Positions 18,612-26,904 of a DNA stretch of 64,000 bases are shown here, piece after piece. Positions within the stretch are counted from its first letter, which is position 1. Every line of letters starts with the position of its first letter. Both the position numbers and the translations under genes were made by a program. The stretch comes from Lachnospiraceae bacterium. Its GTDB lineage: Bacteria; Bacillota; Clostridia; Lachnospirales; Lachnospiraceae. Below the pieces are notes generated by a model, which saw only the letters and a list, made by a program, of their open reading frames with translations, did no database searches and was not told the DNA's origin. The DNA is taken from contig JAFUFL010000073.1 in NCBI GenBank assembly GCA_017469935.1, forward strand, positions 62,001 through 126,000. The letters are read 5' to 3'.

Positions 18612-19169
18612 ATGATTTCTGCAAGTGATTTCAGAAACGGCATTACGATTGAAAAGGACGGAACCGTACTGGAGATTATCGAGTTCCAGCACGTTAAACC
18701 CGGAAAGGGCGCTGCATTTGTCAGAACCAAGTTAAAAGATGTGATCAACGGCGGTGTTACTGAGACAACATTCCGACCCACCGAGAAATTCCCTCAGGCA
18801 AGGATCGACAGGAAAGAGTATCAGTATCTGTACGCGGACGGCGATCTGTATACATTCATGGATACAGAGACTTACGACCAGATCAGTCTCGGCAAGGAAG
18901 TGGTCGGCGACAACATGAAGTTTGTCAAAGAGAACGACATGGTCAAGCTTGTCTCTTACAACGGAAATGTTTTCGACATGGAGCCTCCGATGTTTGTAGA
19001 GCTTGAGATTACGGAAACCGAACCCGGCTTCAAGGGCAACACGGCGACAGGCGCTACAAAGCCCGCTACCGTCGAGACCGGCGCAGTGGTCAGCGTCCCG
19101 CTTTTCTGCAACATCGGCGACGTGATCAAGATCGACACAAGAACCGGCGAGTATCTGTCCAGAGCATGA
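18612..19169 (+). CDS. efp: Elongation factor P
   Basis: 185 aa, the standard length. Three beta-barrel domains (KOW-like, OB, C-terminal) mimic tRNA and relieve ribosomes stalled on polyproline. The modification loop [15 protein letters not shown] carries the Lys at the tip, and the C-terminal signature runs [24 protein letters not shown]. No EpmA, EarP or YmfI modification gene is adjacent. AGGAGG lies before the ATG. It has its own promoter and a strong terminator, so it is probably monocistronic. Confidence 0.98.
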   Translation: MISASDFRNGITIEKDGTVLEIIEFQHVKPGKGAAFVRTKLKDVINGGVTETTFRPTEKFPQARIDRKEYQYLYADGDLYTFMDTETYDQISLGKEVVGDNMKFVKENDMVKLVSYNGNVFDMEPPMFVELEITETEPGFKGNTATGATKPATVETGAVVSVPLFCNIGDVIKIDTRTGEYLSRA

Positions 19170-19233
19170 TCACTGTTTTCGGACACCGATCCGGCAGGGA
19201 GCTGCACATACTTTTCAAATCATAAAAATGCTG

Positions 19234-19273
19234 AAAGACAATGGGAAAGTTTAATTCCCATTGTCTTTTTTTG
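19234..19273 (+). terminator. efp terminator
   Basis: A 14-bp stem AAAGACAATGGGAA/TTCCCATTGTCTTT with a 7-nt loop continues into a T-run. Confidence 0.95.
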
Positions 19274-19345
19274 CGCGCAGACGTCAGCCGTGTGCGGGAG
19301 TAACTGCCGATATGGCCTGACGAAAAGGAAGGAAAGCGCTTCTTA

Positions 19346-19406
19346 ACAGCTGTTTTTGACAGCAGTCTTTAAACAGCAGTTCTTTAACAGCAAATCTATA
19401 TACAGC
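19346..19406 (+). repeat. Five phased ACAGC repeats upstream of DUF5688 gene
   Basis: ACAGC occurs at 19346, 19359, 19373, 19387 and 19402, spaced 13-15 nt, mostly embedded in a degenerate TTTAACAGCAGT unit. It lies directly before the DUF5688 ribosome-binding site and could be a decayed tandem repeat or an array of protein or RNA half-sites. Confidence 0.6.
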
Positions 19407-19426
19407 ACAGTGATAAGGAGAGTATT

Positions 19427-20314
19427 GTGAAAACTGATAATACCGAAAAAAGATTCTATAAAGAAATGAGAGAGAGCCTTCTGCGATTAAAGCCGAAAGA
19501 AATGGAGATCACGTTCAGGAGGATCAGCAAACAGAACAGGGAACGGCTGCACGCGTGCACGCTGATGATGCCGAATGCGGCGGCCGCCCCGACTTTTTAC
19601 TTTGAGGACCTCCTGGAAGCTTATCAGAACGGCATATCTGCCGATGAACTGGCGCAGAGCCTGATCCGTTTCGCCCGGGAGAATAATCTCAGCACTATAC
19701 CGGGAGGGATCGACCCGGAGGATTACGAGTCCGTAAAGAGCAATCTGGGGATCGTTGTGATCGGAGAAGAAAACAACAGGGAGTACCTGAAGGATATGAT
19801 CCATAAAAAGATCGAGGATCTCGCTCTCGTGCCGATCATATTTACGAATGACGCTCATGGAACGGGATGCATTAAAATCAGTAAGAGCTTACAGGAAAAG
19901 TGGGGAGTGAGCGAGAACGAGATTATAGATGAAGCAATCATTAATGCGCCGGAGGTCATGCCGCCGACCTTCAGGAACCTGAACGAGATCATCGGAATGG
20001 AAGAGGATGAGGAGGATGAGGAAGAGATCTATGTGATCAGCAACAGGTATTACGCGGGAGGGGCCTCGGTCGCCTTTTACCCCGGTTTTCTGGACTGCAT
20101 AGGAATGGCCCTGAAAAGGAACCTCTTTATCCTGCCCAGTTCCGTAAACGAACTGATCGTTGTGACCGACAGGGGACAGAACCCCCATAGGTTCCTTGAA
20201 ATCGTAAGAGAAGTAAACCGGTCGCAGGTCGCGCCCGGGGATATTCTCACGGACGCCGTCTATTATTACAGCAGGGGAGAAGGATTCCGCAGGATTCTTC
20301 CGATCATGGCATGA
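19427..20314 (+). CDS. DUF5688 family protein
   Basis: 295 aa with a GTG start behind AAGGAG. From memory it resembles DUF5688, a family common in Lachnospiraceae. Recognisable blocks are PTFYFEDLLEAYQNGISADELAQSLIRFA, a central acidic loop (GMEEDEEDEEEIY) and FILPSSVNELIVV. There is no signal peptide, transmembrane helix or obvious catalytic motif. The repeated occurrence of such genes in one genome and their unknown role are family knowledge; nothing here adds a function. It stands alone between efp and tRNA-Arg. Confidence 0.75.
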   Translation: MKTDNTEKRFYKEMRESLLRLKPKEMEITFRRISKQNRERLHACTLMMPNAAAAPTFYFEDLLEAYQNGISADELAQSLIRFARENNLSTIPGGIDPEDYESVKSNLGIVVIGEENNREYLKDMIHKKIEDLALVPIIFTNDAHGTGCIKISKSLQEKWGVSENEIIDEAIINAPEVMPPTFRNLNEIIGMEEDEEDEEEIYVISNRYYAGGASVAFYPGFLDCIGMALKRNLFILPSSVNELIVVTDRGQNPHRFLEIVREVNRSQVAPGDILTDAVYYYSRGEGFRRILPIMA

Positions 20315-20353
20315 TGAAACGTCTCTGAGACGCCCTGGCGGCACTTCTTATAT

Positions 20354-20404
20354 GGCGGCGGGCGAAAGGCAAAGGAACTTGTCCGAGGCCCGCCCGCCTC
20401 TTTA
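20354..20404 (+). terminator. Probable terminator of DUF5688 gene
   Basis: GGCGGCGGGC pairs with GCCCGCCCGCC (one bulge), followed by TCTTT. The loop is about 26 nt. Confidence 0.5.
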
Positions 20405-20414
20405 CAGCCGACGC

Positions 20415-20443
20415 TGGACATTTCGAAATCTGTATGGTATAGT
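20415..20443 (+). promoter_or_regulatory. tRNA-Arg promoter
   Basis: TGGACA and TATAGT are separated by 17 nt, 48 nt upstream of the mature tRNA. Confidence 0.6.
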
Positions 20444-20491
20444 GATAGGGCTGAGTGAGCAGATGTATTCTGCCGATCCGGCAACAAATAT

Positions 20492-20563
20492 GCACTCGTA
20501 GTCTAACGGATAGAACGAAGGCCTCCGACGCCTTTAATGCAGGTTCGATTCCTGTCGGGTGCA
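20492..20563 (+). tRNA. tRNA-Arg(CCG)
   Basis: 72 nt cloverleaf. The acceptor stem is GCACTCG/CGGGTGC with discriminator A, and the anticodon stem AAGGC/GCCTT with loop CTCCGAC gives anticodon CCG at 20525-20527 (reads CGG). The T-arm is GGTTCGATTCC. No CCA is encoded. Confidence 0.96.
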
Positions 20564-20589
20564 TTTTTTATGCAGAAAACACAGAGCGG

Positions 20590-20629
20590 GACCGGTGCTT
20601 CCTATAGTGCGGACACCGGTCTTTTTTTG
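20590..20629 (+). terminator. tRNA-Arg terminator
   Basis: An 8-bp stem GACCGGTG/CACCGGTC is followed by seven T. The 3' half overlaps the -35 region of the next promoter. Confidence 0.85.
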
Positions 20630-20638
20630 TTGTATAAT
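20610..20638 (+). promoter_or_regulatory. Promoter of Gfo/Idh gene
   Basis: CGGACA and TATAAT are separated by 17 nt. The -35 element lies inside the tRNA-Arg terminator stem. Confidence 0.55.
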
Positions 20639-20723
20639 AATAGCACAGAGGCAGCAAATGCCGCCCGGAGGCGGAGAACAGCACAGCCCCCGGCAGCGGA
20701 AGAAGGATCCCGCTGCATTATTC

Positions 20724-20748
20724 GATGCGCGCGCGTGCGGAAAGGAAG
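20724..20748 (+). repeat. 25-bp repeat, copy A (carries ribosome-binding site)
   Basis: It matches 22140-22164 at 23 of 25 positions. This copy contains the GGAAAGGAAG that serves the oxidoreductase start at 20755. Confidence 0.7.
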
Positions 20749-20754
20749 ATTCAG

Positions 20755-22050
20755 ATGTTTGGACTCGGGAGACATAATGTGGCAGTGGTCGGAACAGGAT
20801 ATATGGCGTCGAAGATGGCGGCGGTTTTAAACGCCTCTCCTACGGTGAGGCCGTACGCCGTTGTTTCCAGGGACCTGGACAGGGCGCTCTCTTTTGGCAG
20901 AGAAAACGGATTTAAAAAGGCATATGATTCCGTGGAAGCAATGCTCGCGGACAGCAAGGTCGAAATGGTCTACATTGCGACGCCGGCCTCGGAGCACGCC
21001 GCCCAGGTGCGGCTCTGCATCGAGGCGGGAAAACCCATCTTATGCGAGACCCCCATCGCGCTCACGGCCGCAGAGGCGGAAAGCCTGATGTCGCTGTCGG
21101 AATCGCTCGACGTTCTCGTGGTGGAGGCAGTGCACATCCGGTTTCTTCCCTTTTTTAAGCAAATCGTCAGCGTGATCTCGAGCGGGGCCATCGGTACGCC
21201 GGTTATGCTGACCGCCAATATGGCTTCCGACATGGAGAATCTCCCGCGGCTGCAGAGGCCTTCTCTCGGGGGCGGTGCGCTCGGAGATATGGGATACTTT
21301 CTGCTGAACTTTTCATCCATGATCTTCGGGGACAAGGTCAAACGGATCCAGTCAAGCTGCACCTTCACACCCGTGCGGGTCGACCGCCAGCTCAGTATCG
21401 TCCTTCAGTACATAGACGACAGAATGGCGGTGCTCTCCTGCACGACAAGTGGAAACGGAGAGAGCAGGGCCGTGATCCAGGGAACCAAAGGGTACATGGT
21501 CATAGAGGATCTCAAGAATTTCTCGTCGGCCACCGTCTATGACACCAGAAGGGCCAAAACAGCGACCTACAAGAGGGGAAAGTACAAGAGCGAATTTGAA
21601 TTCGAGATGGCGGCCTTTGCGGCGGCAATGAAGTCGGGGTGGAAAGAGTGCCCCGAGATCCCTCACTCGCAGTCCTTATCCATGATGCAGATGATGGATT
21701 TTATACGCCGCCAGCTCGGCATATCTTATGAAGAGATACAGATCTCGCAGATCCCGGATGTGATCATGAGCTCGCCGGGGCCTCAGATTTCGTCGGCCGG
21801 GGAAACGGTTGACACCGCCGCGGCAGAAACGGAAAGCCGGGAGGATCCTGCCGGGAGCCGGCCCGAGGAAATGGCGGGCCCGGGTAAAGAGGAAGAGCCC
21901 GCAGAAGAATTTACGGAAGCGGAAGAGTCCGCAGAGGAACTTACGGAAAGGTCTGCAGAAGAAGAATCTGAAGCAGAAGGAACTTCAGAAGAAGGATTTA
22001 CGGAAGAACTTACGGAAGAACCCGCAGAGGAAGAAAACGCAGAGGTTTAA
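20755..22050 (+). CDS. Gfo/Idh/MocA family oxidoreductase with acidic tail
   Basis: 431 aa. The N-terminal Rossmann domain carries VAVVGTGYMASKMA (NAD(P)-binding Gly-rich loop). The family's sugar-binding domain shows EAVHIRFLPFFKQI, resembling dihydrodiol-dehydrogenase-like members, and GGGALGDMGYFLLN. These enzymes oxidise or reduce sugar carbons with NAD(P); the substrate is unknown. From about residue 350 the chain becomes a Glu-rich low-complexity tail of about 80 aa with repeats of the type TEELTEE, unusual for the family. I start at the ATG at 20755, with AAAGGAAG upstream, not the in-frame ATG at 20725. Short repeats flank the gene on both sides. Confidence 0.85.
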   Translation: MFGLGRHNVAVVGTGYMASKMAAVLNASPTVRPYAVVSRDLDRALSFGRENGFKKAYDSVEAMLADSKVEMVYIATPASEHAAQVRLCIEAGKPILCETPIALTAAEAESLMSLSESLDVLVVEAVHIRFLPFFKQIVSVISSGAIGTPVMLTANMASDMENLPRLQRPSLGGGALGDMGYFLLNFSSMIFGDKVKRIQSSCTFTPVRVDRQLSIVLQYIDDRMAVLSCTTSGNGESRAVIQGTKGYMVIEDLKNFSSATVYDTRRAKTATYKRGKYKSEFEFEMAAFAAAMKSGWKECPEIPHSQSLSMMQMMDFIRRQLGISYEEIQISQIPDVIMSSPGPQISSAGETVDTAAAETESREDPAGSRPEEMAGPGKEEEPAEEFTEAEESAEELTERSAEEESEAEGTSEEGFTEELTEEPAEEENAEV

Positions 22051-22137
22051 CTCAGGTGGGAAGTCTCCCGCCTCTACAGGCGGTGAGTTTGAAGCAAATC
22101 TTACTCAGTGGCGGGAGACAATCCCCCACTGAGTTAA
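22051..22137 (+). other. Tandem hairpins, possible IS200/IS605-type end remnant
   Basis: Directly after the oxidoreductase stop are three potential hairpins: GGTGGGA/TCCCGCC, CCGCCT/AGGCGG with loop CTAC, and ACTCAGTGG/CCACTGAGT around GGGA/TCCC. The pattern GGAAGTCTCCCGCCT...AGGCGGTGAGTT resembles, from memory, the right-end/omega-RNA hairpins of TnpB-carrying IS200/IS605 elements. No transposase or tnpB is present. Confidence 0.4.
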
Positions 22138-22139
22138 AT

Positions 22140-22164
22140 GATGCACACGCGTGCGGAAAGGAAG
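22140..22164 (+). repeat. 25-bp repeat, copy B
   Basis: Near-identical to 20724-20748 (23 of 25), including the GGAAAGGAAG purine tract, but no credible gene follows. Confidence 0.7.
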
Positions 22165-22183
22165 GAGCTGTCCGAAGGACAGC

Positions 22184-22221
22184 CCGCACGCGGCGCAGCG
22201 GCTCGCTCTGCGAGCCTTGAA
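22184..22221 (+). repeat. Interspersed 38-bp repeat, copy B
   Basis: Partner of 1727-1764 (33 of 38 identical). It contains a perfect GGCTCGC-TCT-GCGAGCC hairpin and is preceded by GCTGTCC-GAA-GGACAGC (22167-22183). Confidence 0.6.
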
Positions 22222-22240
22222 TTCCGGTAAAAAGGCACGA

Positions 22241-22273
22241 AAAAAAGCCTCCCGCAAAGGGAGGCTTTTTTTA
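22241..22273. terminator. Bidirectional terminator
   Basis: AAAAAAGCCTCCC pairs with GGGAGGCTTTTTT around a GCAAA loop. It ends the minus-strand PHP gene and any readthrough from the left. Confidence 0.92.
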
Positions 22274-22292
22274 AGAAATAACCGCCGTCAGA

Positions 22293-23117
22293 TCAGAGGG
22301 GCAGCATTTGCGGCTTCCGGTCTCTGTAGACGGCATAGTACCTGAATCCGAGAGCGCGCAGGATTCCGGCCGTCTCCTCAAACCGCCCTGCGATGCGCTC
22401 CGGTACGTGGGCGTCCGAACCAATCGTGATCAGCTCGCCTCCCATTTCCCTGTAGCGCGAGAGAATGTCCGGAAGAGGGTTGAAATACGGCAGGCCTTTG
22501 GTCAGAGGAGACGTGTTGACTTCCAGGGCGATGCCGCGGCCGATCAGCTCGTGAAGGATGGGATCGATCCGGTCGGCATAGGCTTTGTAAGTATAGATCC
22601 CGTCTCTGTCAGGCAGATACCGGGTCACATAATCGAGATGACCGCATGAGTCAATATCGGGAAAGGCCCGGATGTTGGTCAGCGTATCCTCAAGATACAG
22701 GTTGAGCGCTTCCTGCTGCGTCCGGGAATAGAGAAAATCCGGGTAGTAGGGGTCAAACCCCGCGCACAGGTGGTTGGACCCGATAATGAATTCGTAGCCG
22801 TGCTCCCGGACATAGGACCGGAGGAAGCCGCCCAGGTGCGGCTGCAGGCCGAGCTCGATGCCCAGGTGCAGCTCGATCTTTCCTTCATATTTTTCCTTCA
22901 TTTTCAGGAATTCATTTCTGTATGAGTCATAGTCCAGCTCGAAAGTACCCGGCGCCACGTCCGGGTTGTTTTCGTAAGGAAACTCCGGATCATAGTGGTC
23001 TGTGAAGCACATTATTCTCAGACCCCGCGCTATTCCGGCCCGGATCTGGGTCTCCATCGGCGCGGTGCTGTCGCCGGAATGATCGGAGTGAAGATGGTAA
23101 TCCGCGATGATGCTCAT
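22293..23117 (-). CDS. PHP-domain phosphatase, histidinol-phosphatase (HisK type)
   Basis: 274 aa. The polymerase-and-histidinol-phosphatase metal motifs are all visible: YHLHSDHSGD, FTDHYDPEFP, GIELGLQPH, IIGSNHL, SCGHLDYVTRY and IGSDAHVPE. This is the architecture of HisJ/HisK histidinol-phosphate phosphatase, which makes histidinol in histidine synthesis. No his genes are adjacent, so a different phosphoester substrate is possible. I use the ATG at 23117, where the domain begins immediately; the in-frame ATG 57 nt upstream adds a non-conserved basic stretch. It is divergent from gap. Confidence 0.85.
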   Translation of the reverse strand: MSIIADYHLHSDHSGDSTAPMETQIRAGIARGLRIMCFTDHYDPEFPYENNPDVAPGTFELDYDSYRNEFLKMKEKYEGKIELHLGIELGLQPHLGGFLRSYVREHGYEFIIGSNHLCAGFDPYYPDFLYSRTQQEALNLYLEDTLTNIRAFPDIDSCGHLDYVTRYLPDRDGIYTYKAYADRIDPILHELIGRGIALEVNTSPLTKGLPYFNPLPDILSRYREMGGELITIGSDAHVPERIAGRFEETAGILRALGFRYYAVYRDRKPQMLPL

Positions 23118-23236
23118 TTTTTGGCTCTCTTTCTTTTTTGTGAGCATTTTAACAGTATTTTGGGCAACTATCAATCAATTGTCACTAAAACAGCGCCAAA
23201 TTTAGACGAAGATTTGTATAAAACTCCATCAGCCAC

Positions 23237-23266
23237 TTGAAAATTATATACCGCATGCGTTAAAAT
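23237..23266 (+). promoter_or_regulatory. gap promoter
   Basis: TTGAAA and TAAAAT are separated by 18 nt, 148 nt before the gap start. This leaves a long leader. Confidence 0.6.
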
Positions 23267-23285
23267 GAGTTAGCTGACAAAGTAT

Positions 23286-23364
23286 GACGTTCACATGCGC
23301 GAATCGGCGGGAAGTGACGCGCGCAGGCGGAATAATTCGCAGAGGAAATGTCTATGTGAACCGT
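23286..23364 (+). promoter_or_regulatory. Structured gap leader
   Basis: GTTCACAT (23289-23296) pairs with ATGTGAAC (23354-23361), and inside it GCGAAT (23299-23304) pairs with ATTCGC (23335-23340). The GC-rich interior is unusual against the AT-rich surroundings. I match it to no known riboswitch. Confidence 0.45.
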
Positions 23365-23413
23365 CTATTTTTGTTACATTATCATTTCTAAATGTTTTTA
23401 GGAGGAAAGAAAC

Positions 23414-24433
23414 ATGGCAGTAAAAGTAGCAATTAATGGTTTCGGACGTATTGGCCGTCTGGCATTCCGTCAGATGTTCGGCGCAGAGGGATTTGAGATC
23501 GTAGCGATCAACGACCTTACTTCCCCCGCTATGCTCGCACACCTGCTCAAGTATGACAGCACACAGGGCAGATATGAGAAGGCTGAGACAGTATCCGCAG
23601 GTGAGGATTTCATCACTGTTGACGGCAAGGACATCAAGATCTATGCAAAGGCTAACGCAGCTGAGCTCCCTTGGGGCGAGATCGGTGTTGACGTAGTTCT
23701 GGAGTGCACAGGCTTCTATACCTCCAAGGCTAAGGCTCAGGCTCACATCGATGCAGGCGCTAAGCATGTCATCATCTCTGCTCCCGCAGGAAATGACCTT
23801 CCTACAATCGTCTACAACGTAAACCACGAGGCCCTTACAAGCGAAGATAAGATCATCTCCGCTGCATCCTGCACAACCAACTGCCTGGCTCCTATGGCTA
23901 AGGCTCTCAATGATCTGGCTCCCATCAAGGGCGGTATCATGTGCACCATCCACGCTTACACAGGCGATCAGATGACTCTGGACGGACCTCAGAGAAAGGG
24001 CGACAAGAGAAGATCCCGTGCAGCAGCGATCAACATCGTTCCCAACAGCACAGGCGCAGCTAAGGCTATCGGCCTTGTTATCCCTGAACTGAACGGCAAG
24101 CTCATCGGCGCAGCTCAGCGTGTTCCTACACCTACAGGCTCCACCACCATCCTTACAGCTGTCGTAGAAGGCAATGTAACAAAGGATGAGATCAATGCCG
24201 CTATGAAGGCTGCTTCCAACGAGTCCTTCGGCTACAACGTAGACGAGATCGTTTCCAGCGATATCGTTGGCATGCGCTACGGTTCTCTGTTTGATTCCAC
24301 TCAGACCATGGTTCTGCCTCTTGACAACGGCACAACCGAGGTTCAGGTTGTTTCCTGGTATGACAACGAGAACTCCTACACAAGCCAGATGGTTCGCACC
24401 ATCAAGCACTTCGGCAAGCTTCTCGGCGCTTGA
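23414..24433 (+). CDS. gap: Glyceraldehyde-3-phosphate dehydrogenase
   Basis: 339 aa, the usual length. It is the NAD-dependent phosphorylating enzyme of glycolysis. The Rossmann start is [15 protein letters not shown]. Catalytic Cys153 is in [12 protein letters not shown], with the His of HAYTGDQ and substrate Arg region following, and [12 protein letters not shown] at the end. TAGGAGG lies before the ATG. It heads the gap-pgk-tpiA cluster. Its codons (many GCT, GTT, CTT) differ from the GC-rich flanking genes, consistent with high expression. Confidence 0.98.
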   Translation: MAVKVAINGFGRIGRLAFRQMFGAEGFEIVAINDLTSPAMLAHLLKYDSTQGRYEKAETVSAGEDFITVDGKDIKIYAKANAAELPWGEIGVDVVLECTGFYTSKAKAQAHIDAGAKHVIISAPAGNDLPTIVYNVNHEALTSEDKIISAASCTTNCLAPMAKALNDLAPIKGGIMCTIHAYTGDQMTLDGPQRKGDKRRSRAAAINIVPNSTGAAKAIGLVIPELNGKLIGAAQRVPTPTGSTTILTAVVEGNVTKDEINAAMKAASNESFGYNVDEIVSSDIVGMRYGSLFDSTQTMVLPLDNGTTEVQVVSWYDNENSYTSQMVRTIKHFGKLLGA

Positions 24434-24475
24434 TCTGTCTTACTGACAGGTAAATTATTGACCTGAAAAGCCTAA

Positions 24476-24504
24476 GGGGTCCGGTCTAAAATGGACCGGG
24501 CCCC
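24476..24504 (+). terminator. Hairpin between gap and pgk
   Basis: GGGG-T-CCGGTC pairs with GACCGG-G-CCCC around a short A/T loop, followed by TGTTCTATT. Its weak T-tract suggests partial termination or mRNA stabilisation rather than a full stop. Confidence 0.5.
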
Positions 24505-24530
24505 TGTTCTATTAAAGGAGGAATATTATT

Positions 24531-25739
24531 ATGGGACTGAATAAGAAATCCGTTGACGATATCAACGTAAAGGGCAAATATGTCCTGTGCAGATGCGACT
24601 TCAACGTTCCGCTCAAGGCCGGCGTCATCACCGACGACAACCGTATCGTGGCAGCTCTGCCCACCATCAAGAAGCTGATCGCGGACGGCGGCAAGGTCAT
24701 CCTTTGCTCCCACCTCGGAAAGCCGAAGGGAGAGCCCAAGCCCGAGATGTCTCTGGCTCCCGTGGCAGCACGTCTGTCCGAGTGCCTGGGCAAGGAAGTC
24801 GTTTTCGCGGCAGATCCCGAAGTTGTAGGCCCTAACGCAAAGGCTGCAGTTGCGGCTATGAAGGACGGCGACGTTGTTCTCCTTGAGAACACCCGTTACA
24901 GAAAAGAAGAGACCAAGAACGGCGAAGCTTTCTCCAAAGAGCTCGCTTCCCTCGCAGAAGTATTCGTAAACGACGCTTTCGGTACCGCTCACAGAGCTCA
25001 CTGCTCCAACGTTGGCGTAACCGAGTATCTGAGCCCCTGCGCAGTCGGCTATCTGATGCAGAAAGAGATCGACTTCCTCGGCAAGGCAGTTGAAGATCCG
25101 GTACGTCCTTTCGTAGCGATCCTCGGCGGCGCAAAGGTTGCTGACAAGCTCAACGTCATCAACAACCTGCTCGAGAAGTGCGACACTCTCATCATCGGCG
25201 GCGGCATGGCTTACACCTTCCTCAAGGCGAAGGGCTATGAGATCGGCAAGTCCCTGGTTGACGAGACCAAGATCGACTACTGCGCAGAGATGATCAAGAA
25301 GGCTGAGGACCTCGGCAAGCAGCTTCTTCTTCCCGTTGACACCGTAGTTACCGCTTCCTTCCCGGATCCGATCGACGCTGAGATCGAGGTCGAGATCGTT
25401 GATTCCGACAAGATCCCCGCTGATAAGATGGGCATGGATATCGGCCCCAAGACCATCGCTCTTTACAGCGACGCGATCAAGAACGCGAAGACCGTTGTCT
25501 GGAACGGACCGATGGGCGTATTCGAGAACCCGATCCTTGCAAACGGCACAAAGTGCGTAGCACAGGCTCTGGCTGACGCAGACGCGACCACCATCATCGG
25601 CGGCGGCGACAGCGCGGCAGCAGCAAACCAGATGGGCTTCCACGACAAGATGAGCCACATCTCCACCGGCGGCGGCGCTTCCCTCGAGTTCCTTGAGGGC
25701 AAGGAGCTTCCCGGCGTAGCGGCAGCAGACGACAAATAA
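24531..25739 (+). CDS. pgk: Phosphoglycerate kinase
   Basis: 402 aa. It transfers phosphate from 1,3-bisphosphoglycerate to ADP. The N-domain carries [16 protein letters not shown] and [11 protein letters not shown]; the C-domain carries [14 protein letters not shown], the [13 protein letters not shown] region, and the nucleotide-site WNGPMGVFE and [21 protein letters not shown] lies before the ATG. It is in the glycolytic cluster, separated from gap by a hairpin that could tune the gap:pgk ratio. Confidence 0.98.
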   Translation: MGLNKKSVDDINVKGKYVLCRCDFNVPLKAGVITDDNRIVAALPTIKKLIADGGKVILCSHLGKPKGEPKPEMSLAPVAARLSECLGKEVVFAADPEVVGPNAKAAVAAMKDGDVVLLENTRYRKEETKNGEAFSKELASLAEVFVNDAFGTAHRAHCSNVGVTEYLSPCAVGYLMQKEIDFLGKAVEDPVRPFVAILGGAKVADKLNVINNLLEKCDTLIIGGGMAYTFLKAKGYEIGKSLVDETKIDYCAEMIKKAEDLGKQLLLPVDTVVTASFPDPIDAEIEVEIVDSDKIPADKMGMDIGPKTIALYSDAIKNAKTVVWNGPMGVFENPILANGTKCVAQALADADATTIIGGGDSAAAANQMGFHDKMSHISTGGGASLEFLEGKELPGVAAADDK

Positions 25740-25808
25740 GATCTGACAGGTCAAAGCGGGGGCGAAACACTGTTTTGCCCCTGCATCAGCATGAAAAGGA
25801 GAGTAAAA

Positions 25809-26558
25809 ATGGCAAGAAGAAAAATCGTAGCCGGTAACTGGAAAATGAACAAGACGCCTTCCGAAGCAAAGGCGCTCGTTGAAATGCTCGCTCCCCTCGT
25901 AAAGAACGACGATGTGGACGTAGTTTACTGCGTACCCGCAATCGACATCGTTCCCGTAGTCGAGGCTGTCAAGGGCAGCAACGTAGCGGTCGGCGCAGAG
26001 AATATGTCCGATAAGGACAGCGGCGCTTACACCGGCGAGATCTCCGGCGCTATGCTCAAGGATGCCGGCGTTAAGTATGTTATCATCGGCCACTCCGAGA
26101 GAAGAGATTACTACAAGGAAGACGACGCTTTCCTGAACAGAAAGGTCCTCAAGGCGTTCGAGTACGGCCTTACCCCTATTCTTTGCTGCGGCGAGTCCCT
26201 CGAGCAGAGAGAAGCGAACGTCACCATCGACTGGATCCGCCTTCAGCTCAAGAGCGACCTGATCGGCGTCACAGCAGAGCAGGCTGCTTCCATGGTCATC
26301 GCTTATGAGCCCATCTGGGCAATCGGAACCGGCAAGGTCGCTACGACCGAGCAGGCACAGGAAGTCTGCCACGCGATCCGCGAGCTCATCGCTGAGATCT
26401 ATGACACAGATACAGCTGAGAAGATCCGCATCCAGTACGGCGGCTCCGTTAAGGGTTCCTCCGCTCCCGAGCTGTTCGCACAGCCCGACATCGACGGCGG
26501 CCTGATCGGCGGCGCTTCCCTGAAGGAAGACTTCGGAAAGATCGTCAATTACAAGTAA
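25809..26558 (+). CDS. tpiA: Triosephosphate isomerase
   Basis: 249 aa TIM barrel interconverting dihydroxyacetone phosphate and glyceraldehyde 3-phosphate. Catalytic residues are visible: Lys in GNWKMNK, His in IIGHSERR and Glu in [12 protein letters not shown]. The phosphate-gripping loop IQYGGSVKG is present. I start at the ATG at 25809 with AAGGAG upstream, rather than the in-frame ATG at 25791 that overlaps that site. It is the last gene of the gap-pgk-tpiA operon. Confidence 0.98.
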   Translation: MARRKIVAGNWKMNKTPSEAKALVEMLAPLVKNDDVDVVYCVPAIDIVPVVEAVKGSNVAVGAENMSDKDSGAYTGEISGAMLKDAGVKYVIIGHSERRDYYKEDDAFLNRKVLKAFEYGLTPILCCGESLEQREANVTIDWIRLQLKSDLIGVTAEQAASMVIAYEPIWAIGTGKVATTEQAQEVCHAIRELIAEIYDTDTAEKIRIQYGGSVKGSSAPELFAQPDIDGGLIGGASLKEDFGKIVNYK

Positions 26559-26587
26559 TTGATTTCCGCCACTCAATGAATTAAAAG

Positions 26588-26626
26588 AGGTGTGTGAAAA
26601 ACGCAGGTTTTTCACACACCTTTTTT
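26588..26626 (+). terminator. Terminator of gap-pgk-tpiA
   Basis: A 14-bp stem AGGTGTGTGAAAAA/TTTTTCACACACCT is followed by a six-T run. Confidence 0.95.
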
Positions 26627-26797
26627 GTGCCCGTATAAAGAAGCTGGTCCGGCTGTCGCGTGTTCTAATCGGATTCCAATTCATTCTTGCACTTAGACAC
26701 CAACAATACCCGAAGGCACCCCTCCCGGGACCGGATCGCAGTTCTGATTATGATTGTAATGACATGGCGCGCCGTTGTAAATAGATTCCCCTGATTC

Positions 26798-26826
26798 TTG
26801 CAGTTCACCGGCCGGGAGTTTATACT
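26798..26826 (+). promoter_or_regulatory. Promoter of HI0933-family gene
   Basis: TTGCAG and TATACT are separated by 17 nt. The remainder of the 346-bp gap between tpiA and the flavoprotein gene holds the tpiA terminator and no recognisable gene. Confidence 0.6.
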
Positions 26827-26904
26827 GTGAAATGACACTCTCGCGCGGGCGAAAAGTACGGCGCCGGGCGAAAGGGCTCAGAAAGGCGGAAAACACCATT
26901 CAAT

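Noticed and set aside
22151..22345. Small frame after the Gfo/Idh gene
   Set aside because: It runs through two repeats and the bidirectional terminator; the composition is that of the repeats.
24486..26684. Very long open frame antisense to pgk and tpiA
   Set aside because: It mirrors the codon bias of the sense genes, has no ribosome-binding site or recognisable domain, and lies opposite two certain glycolytic genes.
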